From DATLGB01 sp964242305 (GTDB lineage: Bacteria; Actinomycetota; Thermoleophilia; Solirubrobacterales; Solirubrobacteraceae): a stretch of 64,000 nt of DNA. Below are positions 31,414 to 40,648 of the stretch, piece after piece. The stretch lies in contig CAXTBB010000011.1 of NCBI GenBank assembly GCA_964242305.1, forward strand, positions 32,570 through 96,569, written 5' to 3'. How positions within the stretch are numbered: the stretch's first letter is position 1; each line of letters starts with the position of its first letter. Both the position numbers and the translations under genes were made by a program. A model generated the notes under the pieces. That model did not search any database. It was not told where the DNA came from and saw only the letters and a program-made list of their open reading frames with translations.

Positions 31414-32525
31414 GGCTGGCCGCCTACGAGGACGCGATCTACCAGCGCGACACCGACGGGACGCTGACGGTCCACCGGGCGTTCCCGTTGTTCATGTTCG
31501 GCCTGGCCGACGGGGTCGAGGCTCTCACCGTCCTCGGCCGTCTGGACCCAACCCCGGGTCGCTCGCATTACGCGGTCCCCGCGCCCGACAGCTTCGTGCC
31601 GCTGCCGCATTACGAGAACGCGGCCGACGTCGGTGCCGTCGTCCGCGCGCTCAGGGGCACCGTGCGCGAGTGCTGGCGCGTGCTGGGACGGGTCGACGCG
31701 GTCTGGGTCAACGGACCGAGCCCGATGGCGGTCGTCCTCGCGGTCCTCGCCCTGATGCGTCGCCGGCGGCTCGTCCTCGGGGTCCGTCAGGACACGCTCG
31801 CCTACGCCCGCAACCGCTTTCCGGGCCGTCGCGGACCGCTGCTCGCGTTCTGGCTGATGGACGCCGTCTGGCGCGCGCTCGGGCGCGTCGCGCGGGTGAC
31901 CGCCGTCGGCCCGGCGCTGGCGGCCCGCCATCCCGGGGCGCATCAGCTCGCCGTCTCCTTCGTCCGCGACGGCGACCTCGAGGCGCCCCGCGCGCCGTCC
32001 GGCGGCGGCCGCACGCTGCTCTCGGTGGGGCGCCTGGAGACGGAGAAGAACCCGCTCCTGCTCGCGGACGTCCTGGCCGAGCTCGGCGACGGCTACCGGC
32101 TGCAGATCGTCGGCGAGGGCCCGCTCGAACCCGAGCTGCGCGCCCGCCTCGAGCAGCTCGGGGTCGACGAACGGGCCGAGCTGCTCGGGTACGTCCCGCT
32201 CGACGGCGGCCTGTTCGACCGCTACCGGTCCTGCGACCTGTTCCTGCACGTCTCCTGGACGGAGGGCCTCCCCCAGGTCCTGCTGGAGGCGTTCGCCGCC
32301 CGCGCGCCCGTGGTCGCCACCGCGGTTGGCGGGGTCCCCGAGGTCGCCGAGGGAGCTGCGCTGCTGATCCCGCCTGGGGACGCGAAGGCGGCCGCGGACG
32401 CCGTCCGCCGCATGCTCGGCGAGGACGCGCTGCGCGAGCGGTTGGTCGCCGCGGGGCTCGAACGGGCGCGCGCGCGGACGCAGGACGCCGAGCGCCGGCG
32501 CCTGCTGGCGTTCATCGCGGCTTGA
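31410..32525 (+). CDS. Glycosyltransferase, GT4 type
   Basis: A 371-residue GT-B enzyme. The C-terminal nucleotide-sugar domain is clear: SVGRLETEKNPLLLADVL, LQIVGEGPLEPELR and FLHVSWTEGLPQVLLEAFAARAPVVAT with the E-x7-E catalytic pattern. The GTG start overlaps the previous stop. Its 3' end overlaps the convergent methyltransferase gene by 14 bp. The transferred sugar is unknown. Confidence 0.87.
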   Translation: MRLAAYEDAIYQRDTDGTLTVHRAFPLFMFGLADGVEALTVLGRLDPTPGRSHYAVPAPDSFVPLPHYENAADVGAVVRALRGTVRECWRVLGRVDAVWVNGPSPMAVVLAVLALMRRRRLVLGVRQDTLAYARNRFPGRRGPLLAFWLMDAVWRALGRVARVTAVGPALAARHPGAHQLAVSFVRDGDLEAPRAPSGGGRTLLSVGRLETEKNPLLLADVLAELGDGYRLQIVGEGPLEPELRARLEQLGVDERAELLGYVPLDGGLFDRYRSCDLFLHVSWTEGLPQVLLEAFAARAPVVATAVGGVPEVAEGAALLIPPGDAKAAADAVRRMLGEDALRERLVAAGLERARARTQDAERRRLLAFIAA

Positions 32526-33300
32526 CGGCCAGGTACTCGAGGCCCTCGACGGCGAGGTTGCCGACCAGCCGGGCCGGCGGGGAGGATGCCGCCACCTCCA
32601 ATACGCGCTGGCGAAGCCCGGTGGCCTCCCCCGCGGCCGCCCGCATCTCCCACTGGTCGACCGTGCGCGCGAAGCCCGCCTCGTGCAGCCGGCGGACCAC
32701 CTCGCGGTTGTCGAACCACCAATACGCGGGGCGGGTCGTGTGGCCGACGAGCCACGGCTTCTCGCGCATCGCCCAGTCCATGATCGCCCGGCGAGCGCGG
32801 TCGGGGTACCAGGGGAAGCCCGGGAAGCGCGCGATCTCGTTCTGCCGCGGCGAGAGGTGGCTGGTGGTCGAGAAGAACATCCCTCCCCCGGGGCGCAGGA
32901 CGCGGTAGCCCTCGCGGAACACGGCCCACGGATCGTCCACGTGCTCGAGCACCGAGTAGACGTGCACGTACTGGAACTCCCCGTCCTCGAACGGCAGCGC
33001 CTCGGCCACGCCCTCGACGATCTCGGTCAGAACGCCGGTCGCCTCCGCGAAGGCGTGACGGGTCGAGAGCGCGTCGAGGGAGGGCTCGACGCCGCGCGCG
33101 GCGTAGCCGTGCTCGAGGAAGGCCGTGACGGTCACGCCCTGCGCGGCGCCGACGTCGAGGACCGGATCCCCTGGCTCGAGCGCCATGAACGGCCGCAGGC
33201 GGGCCACGAGGCGCGGGACGTGGCCGCGCCACTCCGCGAGTCGCTCGAGTGCCTGGTCGACGGTGTTGAGCTCGGTGGCTCCCTGTTCGCAGTCGGTCAC
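32512..33300 (-). CDS. Class I SAM methyltransferase (type 11)
   Basis: A 262-residue methyltransferase. SAM-binding motif I is VLDVGAAQGVTVTAFLEHG, the acidic strand-2 end is GVEPS, and the later motif is YVHVYSVLEHVDDPWAVFREGYRVLRPGG (cited in part). It probably methylates a sugar of the surface polymer. It is the last gene of a leftward five-gene string and its GTG start overlaps the previous stop. Confidence 0.85.
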   Translation of the reverse strand: MTDCEQGATELNTVDQALERLAEWRGHVPRLVARLRPFMALEPGDPVLDVGAAQGVTVTAFLEHGYAARGVEPSLDALSTRHAFAEATGVLTEIVEGVAEALPFEDGEFQYVHVYSVLEHVDDPWAVFREGYRVLRPGGGMFFSTTSHLSPRQNEIARFPGFPWYPDRARRAIMDWAMREKPWLVGHTTRPAYWWFDNREVVRRLHEAGFARTVDQWEMRAAAGEATGLRQRVLEVAASSPPARLVGNLAVEGLEYLAVKPR

Positions 33301-33992
33301 GCCGCCGCCTTTCTCAGTGTTCCGACGAGGTGGGTGTCGGCCAGGCGCAGCCCCGACAGCGCGACCGCGACGGGCCGCGCGCGTCCGGCCAGGGCACGGG
33401 CCAGCGGCGGCGCCAGGGTGGCCCGGCGCAGGGTGGGCTCCAGGTCCGGGAACAGCCGGCGCAGCTCGCGGCGGCCGACGCCGCGCGTGTTCGCGTTGCG
33501 CGGCTCGGACACGAAGAAGTCGTACCAGAGGATCAGGCCGCCCGGGCGCAGCACGCGCGTCATCTCGCCGGCGATGGCCGCGCGCGTGGCACCGTCGAGC
33601 ACCGACGACAGCATCATGCTCTGGAAGACGACGTCGAACGACTGGTCGTCCCACGCCAGCGACGTGGCGTCGCCCTCCCGGACGTCGGCACCCGGCAGCC
33701 GGTGCGCGGCGCGCTCGGCGCGTGCCGCGACGAGGTCGACACCGGCGAGGCGGTCTCGCTCGGTGCCCCAGCTCTCGAAGCGCGCCAGCCATCCGCCCCC
33801 CCCGCACCCGACGTCGAGCACGGACCGGCCGGCGAGCGGCAGCCCACCCGCACGCCTGAGCGCCTCGACGGCCAGGCGCTCCGTCTCCTGCACGATGAGG
33901 ATCTGCGCGGGCTCGGTGAACGCGTAGCGGTCGTCTCCCGCCTGGGCCCGCCGCCGATACTCGTCACGGATGCGGTCGGCTTCGGCGCTCAC
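33297..33992 (-). CDS. Class I SAM methyltransferase
   Basis: A 231-residue methyltransferase with motif I SVLDVGCGGGGWLARFESWG, acidic GVDLVAARAERA and late motifs SFDVVFQSMMLSSVLD and EMTRVLRPGGLILWYDFF. The YDFFVSEPRNANTRGV segment resembles methyltransferases of polysaccharide and PEP-CTERM/exosortase-linked clusters (recollection, untested). Coupled by GTGA overlaps on both sides. Confidence 0.83.
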   Translation of the reverse strand: MSAEADRIRDEYRRRAQAGDDRYAFTEPAQILIVQETERLAVEALRRAGGLPLAGRSVLDVGCGGGGWLARFESWGTERDRLAGVDLVAARAERAAHRLPGADVREGDATSLAWDDQSFDVVFQSMMLSSVLDGATRAAIAGEMTRVLRPGGLILWYDFFVSEPRNANTRGVGRRELRRLFPDLEPTLRRATLAPPLARALAGRARPVAVALSGLRLADTHLVGTLRKAAA

Positions 33993-35362
33993 GGGGCCGC
34001 CCGCGCCTCGGCGGCACGCCCGAGCCGCAGCAGGCACGGACCGAGGGCGAGCAGGATCCATAGCGACTTCTCGTGCTCCATCGAGATGAACATGCCGGCG
34101 GCGAGCAGCGCGACCGTCGCCACGATCACCGAGCGCGACAGCAGTTCCATGGCGGTGTCGCCCGCCCTGTGGAACGCCCACGCCGCCTGGACGCCGCAGC
34201 GCATGGCGGCGGCCACGATGGCCATGAAGATCGTCAGGCCGACGAGCCCGAGCTCCGCCCACAGACCGAGATACAGGTTGTGGACGACCTTCGGGCTGTC
34301 GATGATGAAGTCGACGCGTTGGATGTCGCCCGCGTCGAACAGGTAGTGCTTGGAGACGACCGTGAAGTTCCCGGCGCCGACCCCCACGACGGGGTGGGCG
34401 CGCGCGACGCGCTCGGCGACCCGCCAGATGTCGGTGCGCCCGCTGCCGTTGCCGAACTCCTGCAGGCGCGTGCGGGCCTCCTGCGGGGCGGCCTGTGTGA
34501 TGTATGCGGCGCCGAGCCCGAGCACGACGACGGCCAGGATCGCCGCGGGCAATCGGCGGCCGGGACCGGCGAAGAGGACCGCGCACGCCGTCGCCGAGCT
34601 GAGCGCGATGATCCCCGTCCGCGACGCCGTGACGACCAGCGAGAAGAACAGCACCAGGATGAGCACCGCCGCCAGCGCGCGCACCGCGACCGCGTACCCG
34701 CGGGTCAGGACGGCGAAGGCGCACATCGCGATCCCGGCGACGAGCGCGGCGGCCAGCTCGTTGGGGTCGACGCCCGCGCCGCTGATCCGGCCCTCCGCCG
34801 CGGCGTCGGCGTCCGCCGGTGCGATGAAGGCGCCGTAGACCGTGCTGACGAGCACGCCGGCGACGAACGCCATCAGCACCCGGCGCAGATCCTTGTCCTC
34901 CCGGACGCCGGCGTAGACGATCCCGAACAGCAGCAGGTTGGGGCCGAACCGCTGGAGCGCGTCGATGACCGCGTCGGGGGCCTCGGCCCAGATCAACCCG
35001 GCGGAGACCCACGCCATCAAGAGCGCGCCCAGGACGACGATGCCGCGGTGCTTGGACCCGAAGCGCGGACGCGCGCCGGGCGCCGCCGCAGAGGCGGCCA
35101 GCCACGACAGCACCAGGACGCCGCCCAGCAGCTTGGCCGCGGAGAGCGCGCCGAACCCGGGCAGGACCTCGGTGAAGCTCGTGAAGGTGAAGATGATCAC
35201 TCCGGCGGTGAGGTCAAGGACGACGAGGGAGACGAAGGCGATCGCGGCCGCGCCGCCGATCGCCACGAGTGGCGCCACGACGGCGACGAGCCCGAGCGCG
35301 GCGGCCACCAGCGCCGTGAGCACGGGCACCATCCACACCGGAGCCTCGTAGCGCGCCGTCAT
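33989..35362 (-). CDS. O-antigen ligase/polymerase-like membrane protein (1)
   Basis: A 457-residue protein with about eleven membrane helices. The Wzy_C/O-antigen-ligase region contains SRTGIIALSS and the large periplasmic loop with GRTDIWRVAERVARAHPVVGVGAGNF, VHNLYLGLWAELGLVG, whose Arg and His are conserved in WaaL-type enzymes. It would polymerise or ligate lipid-linked glycan on the outer face of the membrane. ATG 35362 overlaps the preceding glycosyltransferase stop. Confidence 0.82.
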   Translation of the reverse strand: MTARYEAPVWMVPVLTALVAAALGLVAVVAPLVAIGGAAAIAFVSLVVLDLTAGVIIFTFTSFTEVLPGFGALSAAKLLGGVLVLSWLAASAAAPGARPRFGSKHRGIVVLGALLMAWVSAGLIWAEAPDAVIDALQRFGPNLLLFGIVYAGVREDKDLRRVLMAFVAGVLVSTVYGAFIAPADADAAAEGRISGAGVDPNELAAALVAGIAMCAFAVLTRGYAVAVRALAAVLILVLFFSLVVTASRTGIIALSSATACAVLFAGPGRRLPAAILAVVVLGLGAAYITQAAPQEARTRLQEFGNGSGRTDIWRVAERVARAHPVVGVGAGNFTVVSKHYLFDAGDIQRVDFIIDSPKVVHNLYLGLWAELGLVGLTIFMAIVAAAMRCGVQAAWAFHRAGDTAMELLSRSVIVATVALLAAGMFISMEHEKSLWILLALGPCLLRLGRAAEARAAP

Positions 35363-36450
35363 CGCGCCACCGCCTCGATGCCCGGGGCCATCTTCGCCGC
35401 GACGGCCGCCCACGACGCGTCCTCGCGCACCCGCCGCAGCGCCTCGGCTCCCATCGCCGCCGCGCGGTCCGGGTCACCCAGCAGTTCGATCAGCGCGTCC
35501 GCGACCGCACCGGGGTCGCGGGGAGGGACGAGCCGGCCGGTCACCCCATCGTCGATGATCTCCGGCACGGCGAAGGCATCCGTGCCGATGCAGGGCAGGC
35601 CGTTGGCCATCGCCTCGTGATAGACGAGGCCCCACGGGTCCCACAGGGTCGGCAGCACGAACACGGTGGCGGAGGCATAGAGGGCCGCCAGCTCGGCGCG
35701 TGACTCCACCCGTCCCGTCCAGCGTACGCCCGAGGCGTCCGGCCCGGGCGGCGGCCCCACGATCACGAGCTCCGCGTCGGGCACCGCCGCCCGAACCGCG
35801 GGCCACGCCGCGAGCACCTCGTGGCCGCCCTTGCGCTCCAGCTCGAGGCCCACGAGCAGCGCCCGCGGCCGGTCGGGGCGCGGTGGCGGCGCGGCGACGA
35901 TGTCCAGGTTCGCGCCGGCGCCGACCGCCGTGACCCGCGCCGGGTCGCATCCGTAGTCCGAGATCGCGGAACCGCGGGCGAACTCGCTCATGGTGAAGAC
36001 GTGCGACGCGCCGGTGAAGACCCGGCGCTCTCGGTCCTGGAGCGCGCGTAGCCGCGTGAGCGTCGTCGGGAGCCCACCGAAGCGATAGCGCTCGTTCAGC
36101 GCCTGCGTGGAATCCGTGTACAGGACGTAGGGCGCCGACCGGCTGCGGCCGCCGGGGGCGTTGAGGGTCTGCGTCTGCACGATGACGTCATAGTCGCCTA
36201 CGTGGCGGCGCAGCGCGCGCTCGACCACGAACGTGCGCCCCGCGAAGTGCAGGCGCGAGTAGTCGATGCGCAGCTTCCAGGCCGTCACGCTGGGATGCAC
36301 GGTGCGGGCGGCGAGCAGCGCGAAGAGCGGTCGGGTGAGCACCGGCCGGATGACGTCGACGATCTCGAAGTGCGCGGCGAGCCCGTCGTACAGCCCGGTC
36401 CACTTGCCGCCTGAGTCCTGCGCCACGCCGAGAACGCGGACCTGGGGCAC
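35359..36450 (-). CDS. Glycosyltransferase, GT4 type
   Basis: A 363-residue GT-B enzyme. The C-terminal domain has LLVGLELERKGGHEVLAAW, ELVIVGPPPGPD and FVLPTLWDPWGLVYHEAMANGLPCIGT with the usual E-x7-E. The start is GTG 36450, six bases after a TACGCT -10 box; the frame continues upstream through the divergent flippase gene but that is not coding. It is the first gene of the leftward string. Confidence 0.86.
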   Translation of the reverse strand: MPQVRVLGVAQDSGGKWTGLYDGLAAHFEIVDVIRPVLTRPLFALLAARTVHPSVTAWKLRIDYSRLHFAGRTFVVERALRRHVGDYDVIVQTQTLNAPGGRSRSAPYVLYTDSTQALNERYRFGGLPTTLTRLRALQDRERRVFTGASHVFTMSEFARGSAISDYGCDPARVTAVGAGANLDIVAAPPPRPDRPRALLVGLELERKGGHEVLAAWPAVRAAVPDAELVIVGPPPGPDASGVRWTGRVESRAELAALYASATVFVLPTLWDPWGLVYHEAMANGLPCIGTDAFAVPEIIDDGVTGRLVPPRDPGAVADALIELLGDPDRAAAMGAEALRRVREDASWAAVAAKMAPGIEAVAR

Positions 36451-36456
36451 CCCAGG

Positions 36457-36491
36457 AGCGTATCCGGCGTCCCAGGCACCGCCCGTATGCT
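36457..36491. promoter_or_regulatory. Divergent -10 boxes with leaderless starts
   Basis: Minus strand: TACGCT (36462-36457) is followed after 6 bp by GTG 36450. Plus strand: TATGCT (36486-36491) is followed after 8 bp by GTG 36500. Both spacings put the transcription start at or beside the start codon. No good -35 boxes are seen. Confidence 0.4.
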
Positions 36492-36499
36492 CGCGCGAC

Positions 36500-37996
36500 G
36501 TGTCCGGTGCCACCGAGCCAACCGCCGTGGCCGGCGGAGAGCCGGCGCCCGAACCGGCGGGCGTCGTCGCCAACACCTTCTTCGGGTTGGTGGGCCAGGT
36601 CGTCACGGCGGGCTTCACAGCGGCACTCACCCTCTATCTCGTCCGCGCACTCGGTCCGCACGAGTTCGGCGTCTTCTCTCTCGCGCTGAGCGTCAGCTCG
36701 ATCGCCATCGTCCTGGCCGATTTCGGGATCGCGACCGCGGTGTCGATGTTCACCGCCCGCGAGCGCGAGAACCCCGCCGAGTTGCGGCGTGTCACCGACG
36801 CCGCCCTGCGCCTGAAGGTGATCGGAAGCGCCGTCATCGCCGTCGCACTCGTCCTGCTGGCGCCGGTGATCGCCTCGGCGTACGGCGAGCCCGGCCTGAC
36901 CTGGCCGCTGCGGGCGGTCGCCGCCTCGCTGTTCCTCGAGAGTCAGTTGATGCTCTACACGAGCGTCTTCGGCGCTCTGCTCCGCGTCGCCGTCAACACC
37001 CGTGTGATCTTCTGGGAGAGCCTGGTCGAGGCGACCGCCAGCATCTCCCTGGTCGTGCTCGGACTCGGCGCGGCCGGCGCGCTGCTGGGCCGGGCGGTCG
37101 GGTACGCCGTCGGTCTCGGGCTGGCCATGCTGCTGCTCTCGCGCGCCATCGGCCGGCCGTCGCTGCGCCGGGACGTCGATCGGGACCTCCAGCGCTCGAT
37201 CCTCGCGTACGCGCGCCCCCTGATCATCCTCGGCAGCGCCTATGTGATCTACAACTACCTCGACGCCCTGCTGATCGGGGCGCTGCTGTCCGCTCGCGAC
37301 GTCGGGGAGTTCGCCGCCCCCATGCGCTTCATCGTGCTGGCCGGGTACGTCGGCCAGGCGGTCGGGTCGGCGATCGCGCCGCGGCTGGCCGGGGACAGCC
37401 CGGACACGACGACGTTCATGGTCGGCCTCCGCCTGATGCTGCTCGTGCAGGCGCTCATCGTCGTCCCGCTGCTGGTCTGGGCGGACCCCATCATCGACCT
37501 CCTGCTCGGGCCCGGCTATCGCGAGGCGCCGGCGGTCATGCAAACCCTGACGCCGTACACGTTCTTGCTGGGGCTCGCTCCGCTCATCACCCAGAGCACG
37601 ATCTTCATCGGGGCCGCAGGGCGGCGCGTGCGCATCGTCATGGCGTCGTTGGCGCTCAACGCCGCCGTCGACCTCGCACTGCTGCCGGTGATCGGCGTGG
37701 AGGGCGCCGCGATCGGGACCTCGCTGGCCTTCGCGCTGTACGTGCCGGCGCACCTGCGGTTGTGCTCCACGACCCTCGACCTGCACCTCGGCGTGCTGCT
37801 CCCGACGGTGCTGCGCTCGCTGCTGGCCGCCGTCGCGGCGGGCGGCGTGCTCCTGGCGATCGGGACGCGGGACCTGAGCGCCGCCCAGTGGGCGTTGGGC
37901 GTCGTCGGGTGCCCCGCGGCCTACCTGGGCGTGCTGGTGGCGACGCGCGAGCTCGGTCGCGACGACCTGCGCGACCTGCGCACGTTGCGGCAATGA
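36500..37996 (+). CDS. Wzx-type polysaccharide flippase (MOP/MVF superfamily)
   Basis: A 498-residue membrane protein with 12-14 helices. The N-terminal NTFFGLVGQVVTAGFTAALT and YLVRALGPHEFGVFSLALSV are typical of RfbX/Wzx exporters, which flip lipid-linked oligosaccharide across the membrane. GTG 36500 is preferred because of the -10 box just upstream. The ATGA overlap couples it to the first beta-helix gene. Confidence 0.88.
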   Translation: MSGATEPTAVAGGEPAPEPAGVVANTFFGLVGQVVTAGFTAALTLYLVRALGPHEFGVFSLALSVSSIAIVLADFGIATAVSMFTARERENPAELRRVTDAALRLKVIGSAVIAVALVLLAPVIASAYGEPGLTWPLRAVAASLFLESQLMLYTSVFGALLRVAVNTRVIFWESLVEATASISLVVLGLGAAGALLGRAVGYAVGLGLAMLLLSRAIGRPSLRRDVDRDLQRSILAYARPLIILGSAYVIYNYLDALLIGALLSARDVGEFAAPMRFIVLAGYVGQAVGSAIAPRLAGDSPDTTTFMVGLRLMLLVQALIVVPLLVWADPIIDLLLGPGYREAPAVMQTLTPYTFLLGLAPLITQSTIFIGAAGRRVRIVMASLALNAAVDLALLPVIGVEGAAIGTSLAFALYVPAHLRLCSTTLDLHLGVLLPTVLRSLLAAVAAGGVLLAIGTRDLSAAQWALGVVGCPAAYLGVLVATRELGRDDLRDLRTLRQ

Positions 37997-39087
37997 CCCA
38001 TCCGTCGCCAGACGGACGGGTGGCCTCAGGCTCGCGACGTCCGTATCCGATGTACTTCGTGGCCCCTGTCTCGCCGCCCCTCGCCGTGTCTCTGCGCCTC
38101 GCCCCCCTCATCTCCCTCTGCTTCTGGCTGATCGCCTGCGGCGGCCCGGTCGGCACGGTGTCGGCGGCCACGTGCGACGTCGTCGCCTCCCCCGCCGGCG
38201 CCGACGGCGCGGCCGGCACCGCCGACGCCCCGCTGCGCAGCGCGCAGGCGGTCATCGACCGGCTGCGTCCCGGGCAGACCGGCTGCCTGCGGGCCGGGCG
38301 CTACGACGGGCGCGGCGCGCCCGGGTACGCCGCGCGCTTCGGTCACGGGGGCCGGCCGGGCCGGCCGCTCACGCTGCGCTCCTTCCCGGGCGAGCGCGCG
38401 ACGCTGCGCGGGGTCGTCTACGTCCCCCGGGGGTCCGACAACGTGACCATCTCCGATCTGACCATCGACGATCCCACGTCGTACCTGCGCGATCGCCAGC
38501 TCACCGTCCAGCTCAACGCCCGCGCGACGCGCCTGGTGCGCGACGAGATCACCAACGGCGCCACCAAGACCTGCGTGGTACTCGGCGTGGGCGGGGCACG
38601 GGCGACCGGCACCGTCATCCGCGACTCCGTCCTGCACGACTGCGGCGACCCCGGCAACCGGATGCTCGACCATGCCATCTACGTCGCCTCGGCCCGGCGC
38701 ACCAGGGTGGTGGCCAACACGATCATCCGCGCCGGCGGCTACGCCGTGCACCTGTACCCGGACGCCCAGCGCAGCGTCGTCCGCGACAACGTCATGATCG
38801 GCAACGGCGGGGGCGTGATCTTCGCCGGCGAGGGCGACGAAGCCTCGTCGAACAACCTGGTCGAGGGCAACGTCATCGGAGACTCGACCAGCGAGGCGGA
38901 CATCACGTCCTACTGGGGCGGGCGCACCGGCCGGGGCAACGTCGCCCGGGACAACTGCGTCTCGCATGCGCCCGCCACAGAGGGTCGGGGCTTCGCCACC
39001 GTAGCCAACGTCGTGGGCATCAACCATTGCGACGGCGTCGTGCCGCCCGCGCTGTCGGCGGCCGCGATCAAGCTCCTGACGCCCTGA
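37993..39087 (+). CDS. Secreted right-handed beta-helix protein (1)
   Basis: A 364-residue parallel beta-helix protein. The Sec signal lies around residues 30-55 (LISLCFWLIACGGPVGTVSA), so a start at ATG 38050 is also plausible. The helix repeats carry GSDNVTISDLTIDDP, NRMLDHAIYVASARRT and GGGVIFAGEGDEAS. Such folds belong to polysaccharide lyases, epimerases and adhesins; no catalytic set is evident. The downstream gene is a paralogue. Coupled to the flippase gene, so it probably acts on the exported glycan. Confidence 0.82.
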   Translation: MTHPSPDGRVASGSRRPYPMYFVAPVSPPLAVSLRLAPLISLCFWLIACGGPVGTVSAATCDVVASPAGADGAAGTADAPLRSAQAVIDRLRPGQTGCLRAGRYDGRGAPGYAARFGHGGRPGRPLTLRSFPGERATLRGVVYVPRGSDNVTISDLTIDDPTSYLRDRQLTVQLNARATRLVRDEITNGATKTCVVLGVGGARATGTVIRDSVLHDCGDPGNRMLDHAIYVASARRTRVVANTIIRAGGYAVHLYPDAQRSVVRDNVMIGNGGGVIFAGEGDEASSNNLVEGNVIGDSTSEADITSYWGGRTGRGNVARDNCVSHAPATEGRGFATVANVVGINHCDGVVPPALSAAAIKLLTP

Positions 39088-39139
39088 CGGCCGGACGTTC
39101 GTCCGAATCGTCCGCGCTCCTTCGCGCATCCGCGGCCGG

Positions 39140-40648
39140 GTGTCGATGCAGACGACGATGCCCCGCCGCCTGCTGTTCCCGCTGCTCGTGTTGGTCTTCG
39201 CAACCGCGGCCGCGTCAGCCCACGCCGCCGTCGTCACCTGCAGCCGTTACGCGTCACCCTTCGGCTCCGACGTGGGCACGGGCACTCAGGCGTCTCCCTA
39301 CCTGACCGCCCAGAAGCTCGCCGACGCGCTGACCCCGGGCCAGATCGGATGCCTGGACTCGGGCACCTACGGAGAGCCCTACGCGGGCGCCAACGTGCTG
39401 CGCGTCAACCACGGCGGGACCCCCGGAGCGCCGATCGTCATCCGGAGCACGCCGGGCCAGCGGGCGACCCTGCGCGGCCTGGTCTACGTGCCGGCGGGGT
39501 CGGACAACGTCACCATCTCCAACCTCGACCTCGACGTCCGCCGGGCCACCCCGGACAAGACGGTCGGCATCCAGGTGATGGGCAACGACGTCGTCCTGGC
39601 TCGCAACGACATCACCAATCGCGCGACCGCGATCTGCTCCTCCTTCGGCGCCCCCGGCTGGGGCCGTCCCGCCCGGGTGACCATCCGGGAGAACGTCTTC
39701 CACGACTGCGGTGACCCGGCCGACACCATCTACGACCACGCCGTCTACCTGGAGTCGGTCGACGGCGGGCTCATCACGGACAACCTGTTCTTGCGCTCCA
39801 GCGCCTACGCGGTCCACTTCTACCCCGACGCCACCAACGTGACCGTCTCCCACAACGTGATGGACGGCAACGGCAGCGGCGTCATCTTCGCCGGCGAGGG
39901 CGACGCCGCCTCTACAGGCAACGTCGTCTCCCAGAACGTCGTGACCAACTCCCGCATCCGGCCCGGGATCCACTCGTGGTGGGGCAAGGCCGTGGGGACA
40001 GGGAACCGCGCGTCGTCGAACTGCGTCAACAACCCGGGGCAGACCAACGTGGACGTGTCGCTGGGTGGCTTCACCGCCACTGGCAACGTGATCGCCGCTC
40101 CGGCCTACGTCGACCCGGCCCACGGCGACTACCGCCTGGCCAGCACCAGCGGGTGCTTGAGCGTCGTCGGTTACGACACGGCCGCCAAGCTGCGCGCGAT
40201 CCCCGAGGACACCGCGACCGCACCCACCCCGACGCCGACGCCAACCGCGACGCCGTCCGTGACGGCCACGCCGAGTCCGACGGCGACGCCGGCACCGACC
40301 ACGACGGCGGCCCCCACCGCCACACCGGCTCCCACTGCCACCGCGACGCCCACACCGCACCCGACCCTGACGCCCACGCCCACCTCCACCCCGACGGCCA
40401 CACCCGCGCCGGCCACGCCCGCGGTCACCCCGGTCCCGCCGGTGCCGGTGCCGACGATCCCGGCGCCGGAGGACGGCACCGCGCCGCCGCCGACGACGAA
40501 CGTCCCGCCGGTGGAAGCCGCCCACATCGAGGTCGACGACAAGGCCTTCAGCGCCAGCGGCGGTTCCACGGTGTCCCCTGACGCGGTGCGGGCCTGCAAG
40601 CGGCTGCCCAAGCGCAAGCGCGCCGCCTGCCTGGCCGCCCTCGGCTAG
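39140..40648 (+). CDS. Secreted right-handed beta-helix protein with Thr/Pro stalk (2)
   Basis: A 502-residue paralogue of the preceding protein. It has a clear signal peptide (RRLLFPLLVLVFATAAASAHA), a beta-helix with matching GSDNVTISNLDLDVR and SGVIFAGEGDAAS blocks, then about 80 residues rich in Thr, Pro and Ala (TPTPTPTATP type), like a cell-wall-spanning stalk, and a basic end with one Cys. No LPXTG or membrane anchor is present. The 3' end overlaps the convergent glycosyltransferase gene by 4 bp. Confidence 0.83.
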   Translation: MSMQTTMPRRLLFPLLVLVFATAAASAHAAVVTCSRYASPFGSDVGTGTQASPYLTAQKLADALTPGQIGCLDSGTYGEPYAGANVLRVNHGGTPGAPIVIRSTPGQRATLRGLVYVPAGSDNVTISNLDLDVRRATPDKTVGIQVMGNDVVLARNDITNRATAICSSFGAPGWGRPARVTIRENVFHDCGDPADTIYDHAVYLESVDGGLITDNLFLRSSAYAVHFYPDATNVTVSHNVMDGNGSGVIFAGEGDAASTGNVVSQNVVTNSRIRPGIHSWWGKAVGTGNRASSNCVNNPGQTNVDVSLGGFTATGNVIAAPAYVDPAHGDYRLASTSGCLSVVGYDTAAKLRAIPEDTATAPTPTPTPTATPSVTATPSPTATPAPTTTAAPTATPAPTATATPTPHPTLTPTPTSTPTATPAPATPAVTPVPPVPVPTIPAPEDGTAPPPTTNVPPVEAAHIEVDDKAFSASGGSTVSPDAVRACKRLPKRKRAACLAALG

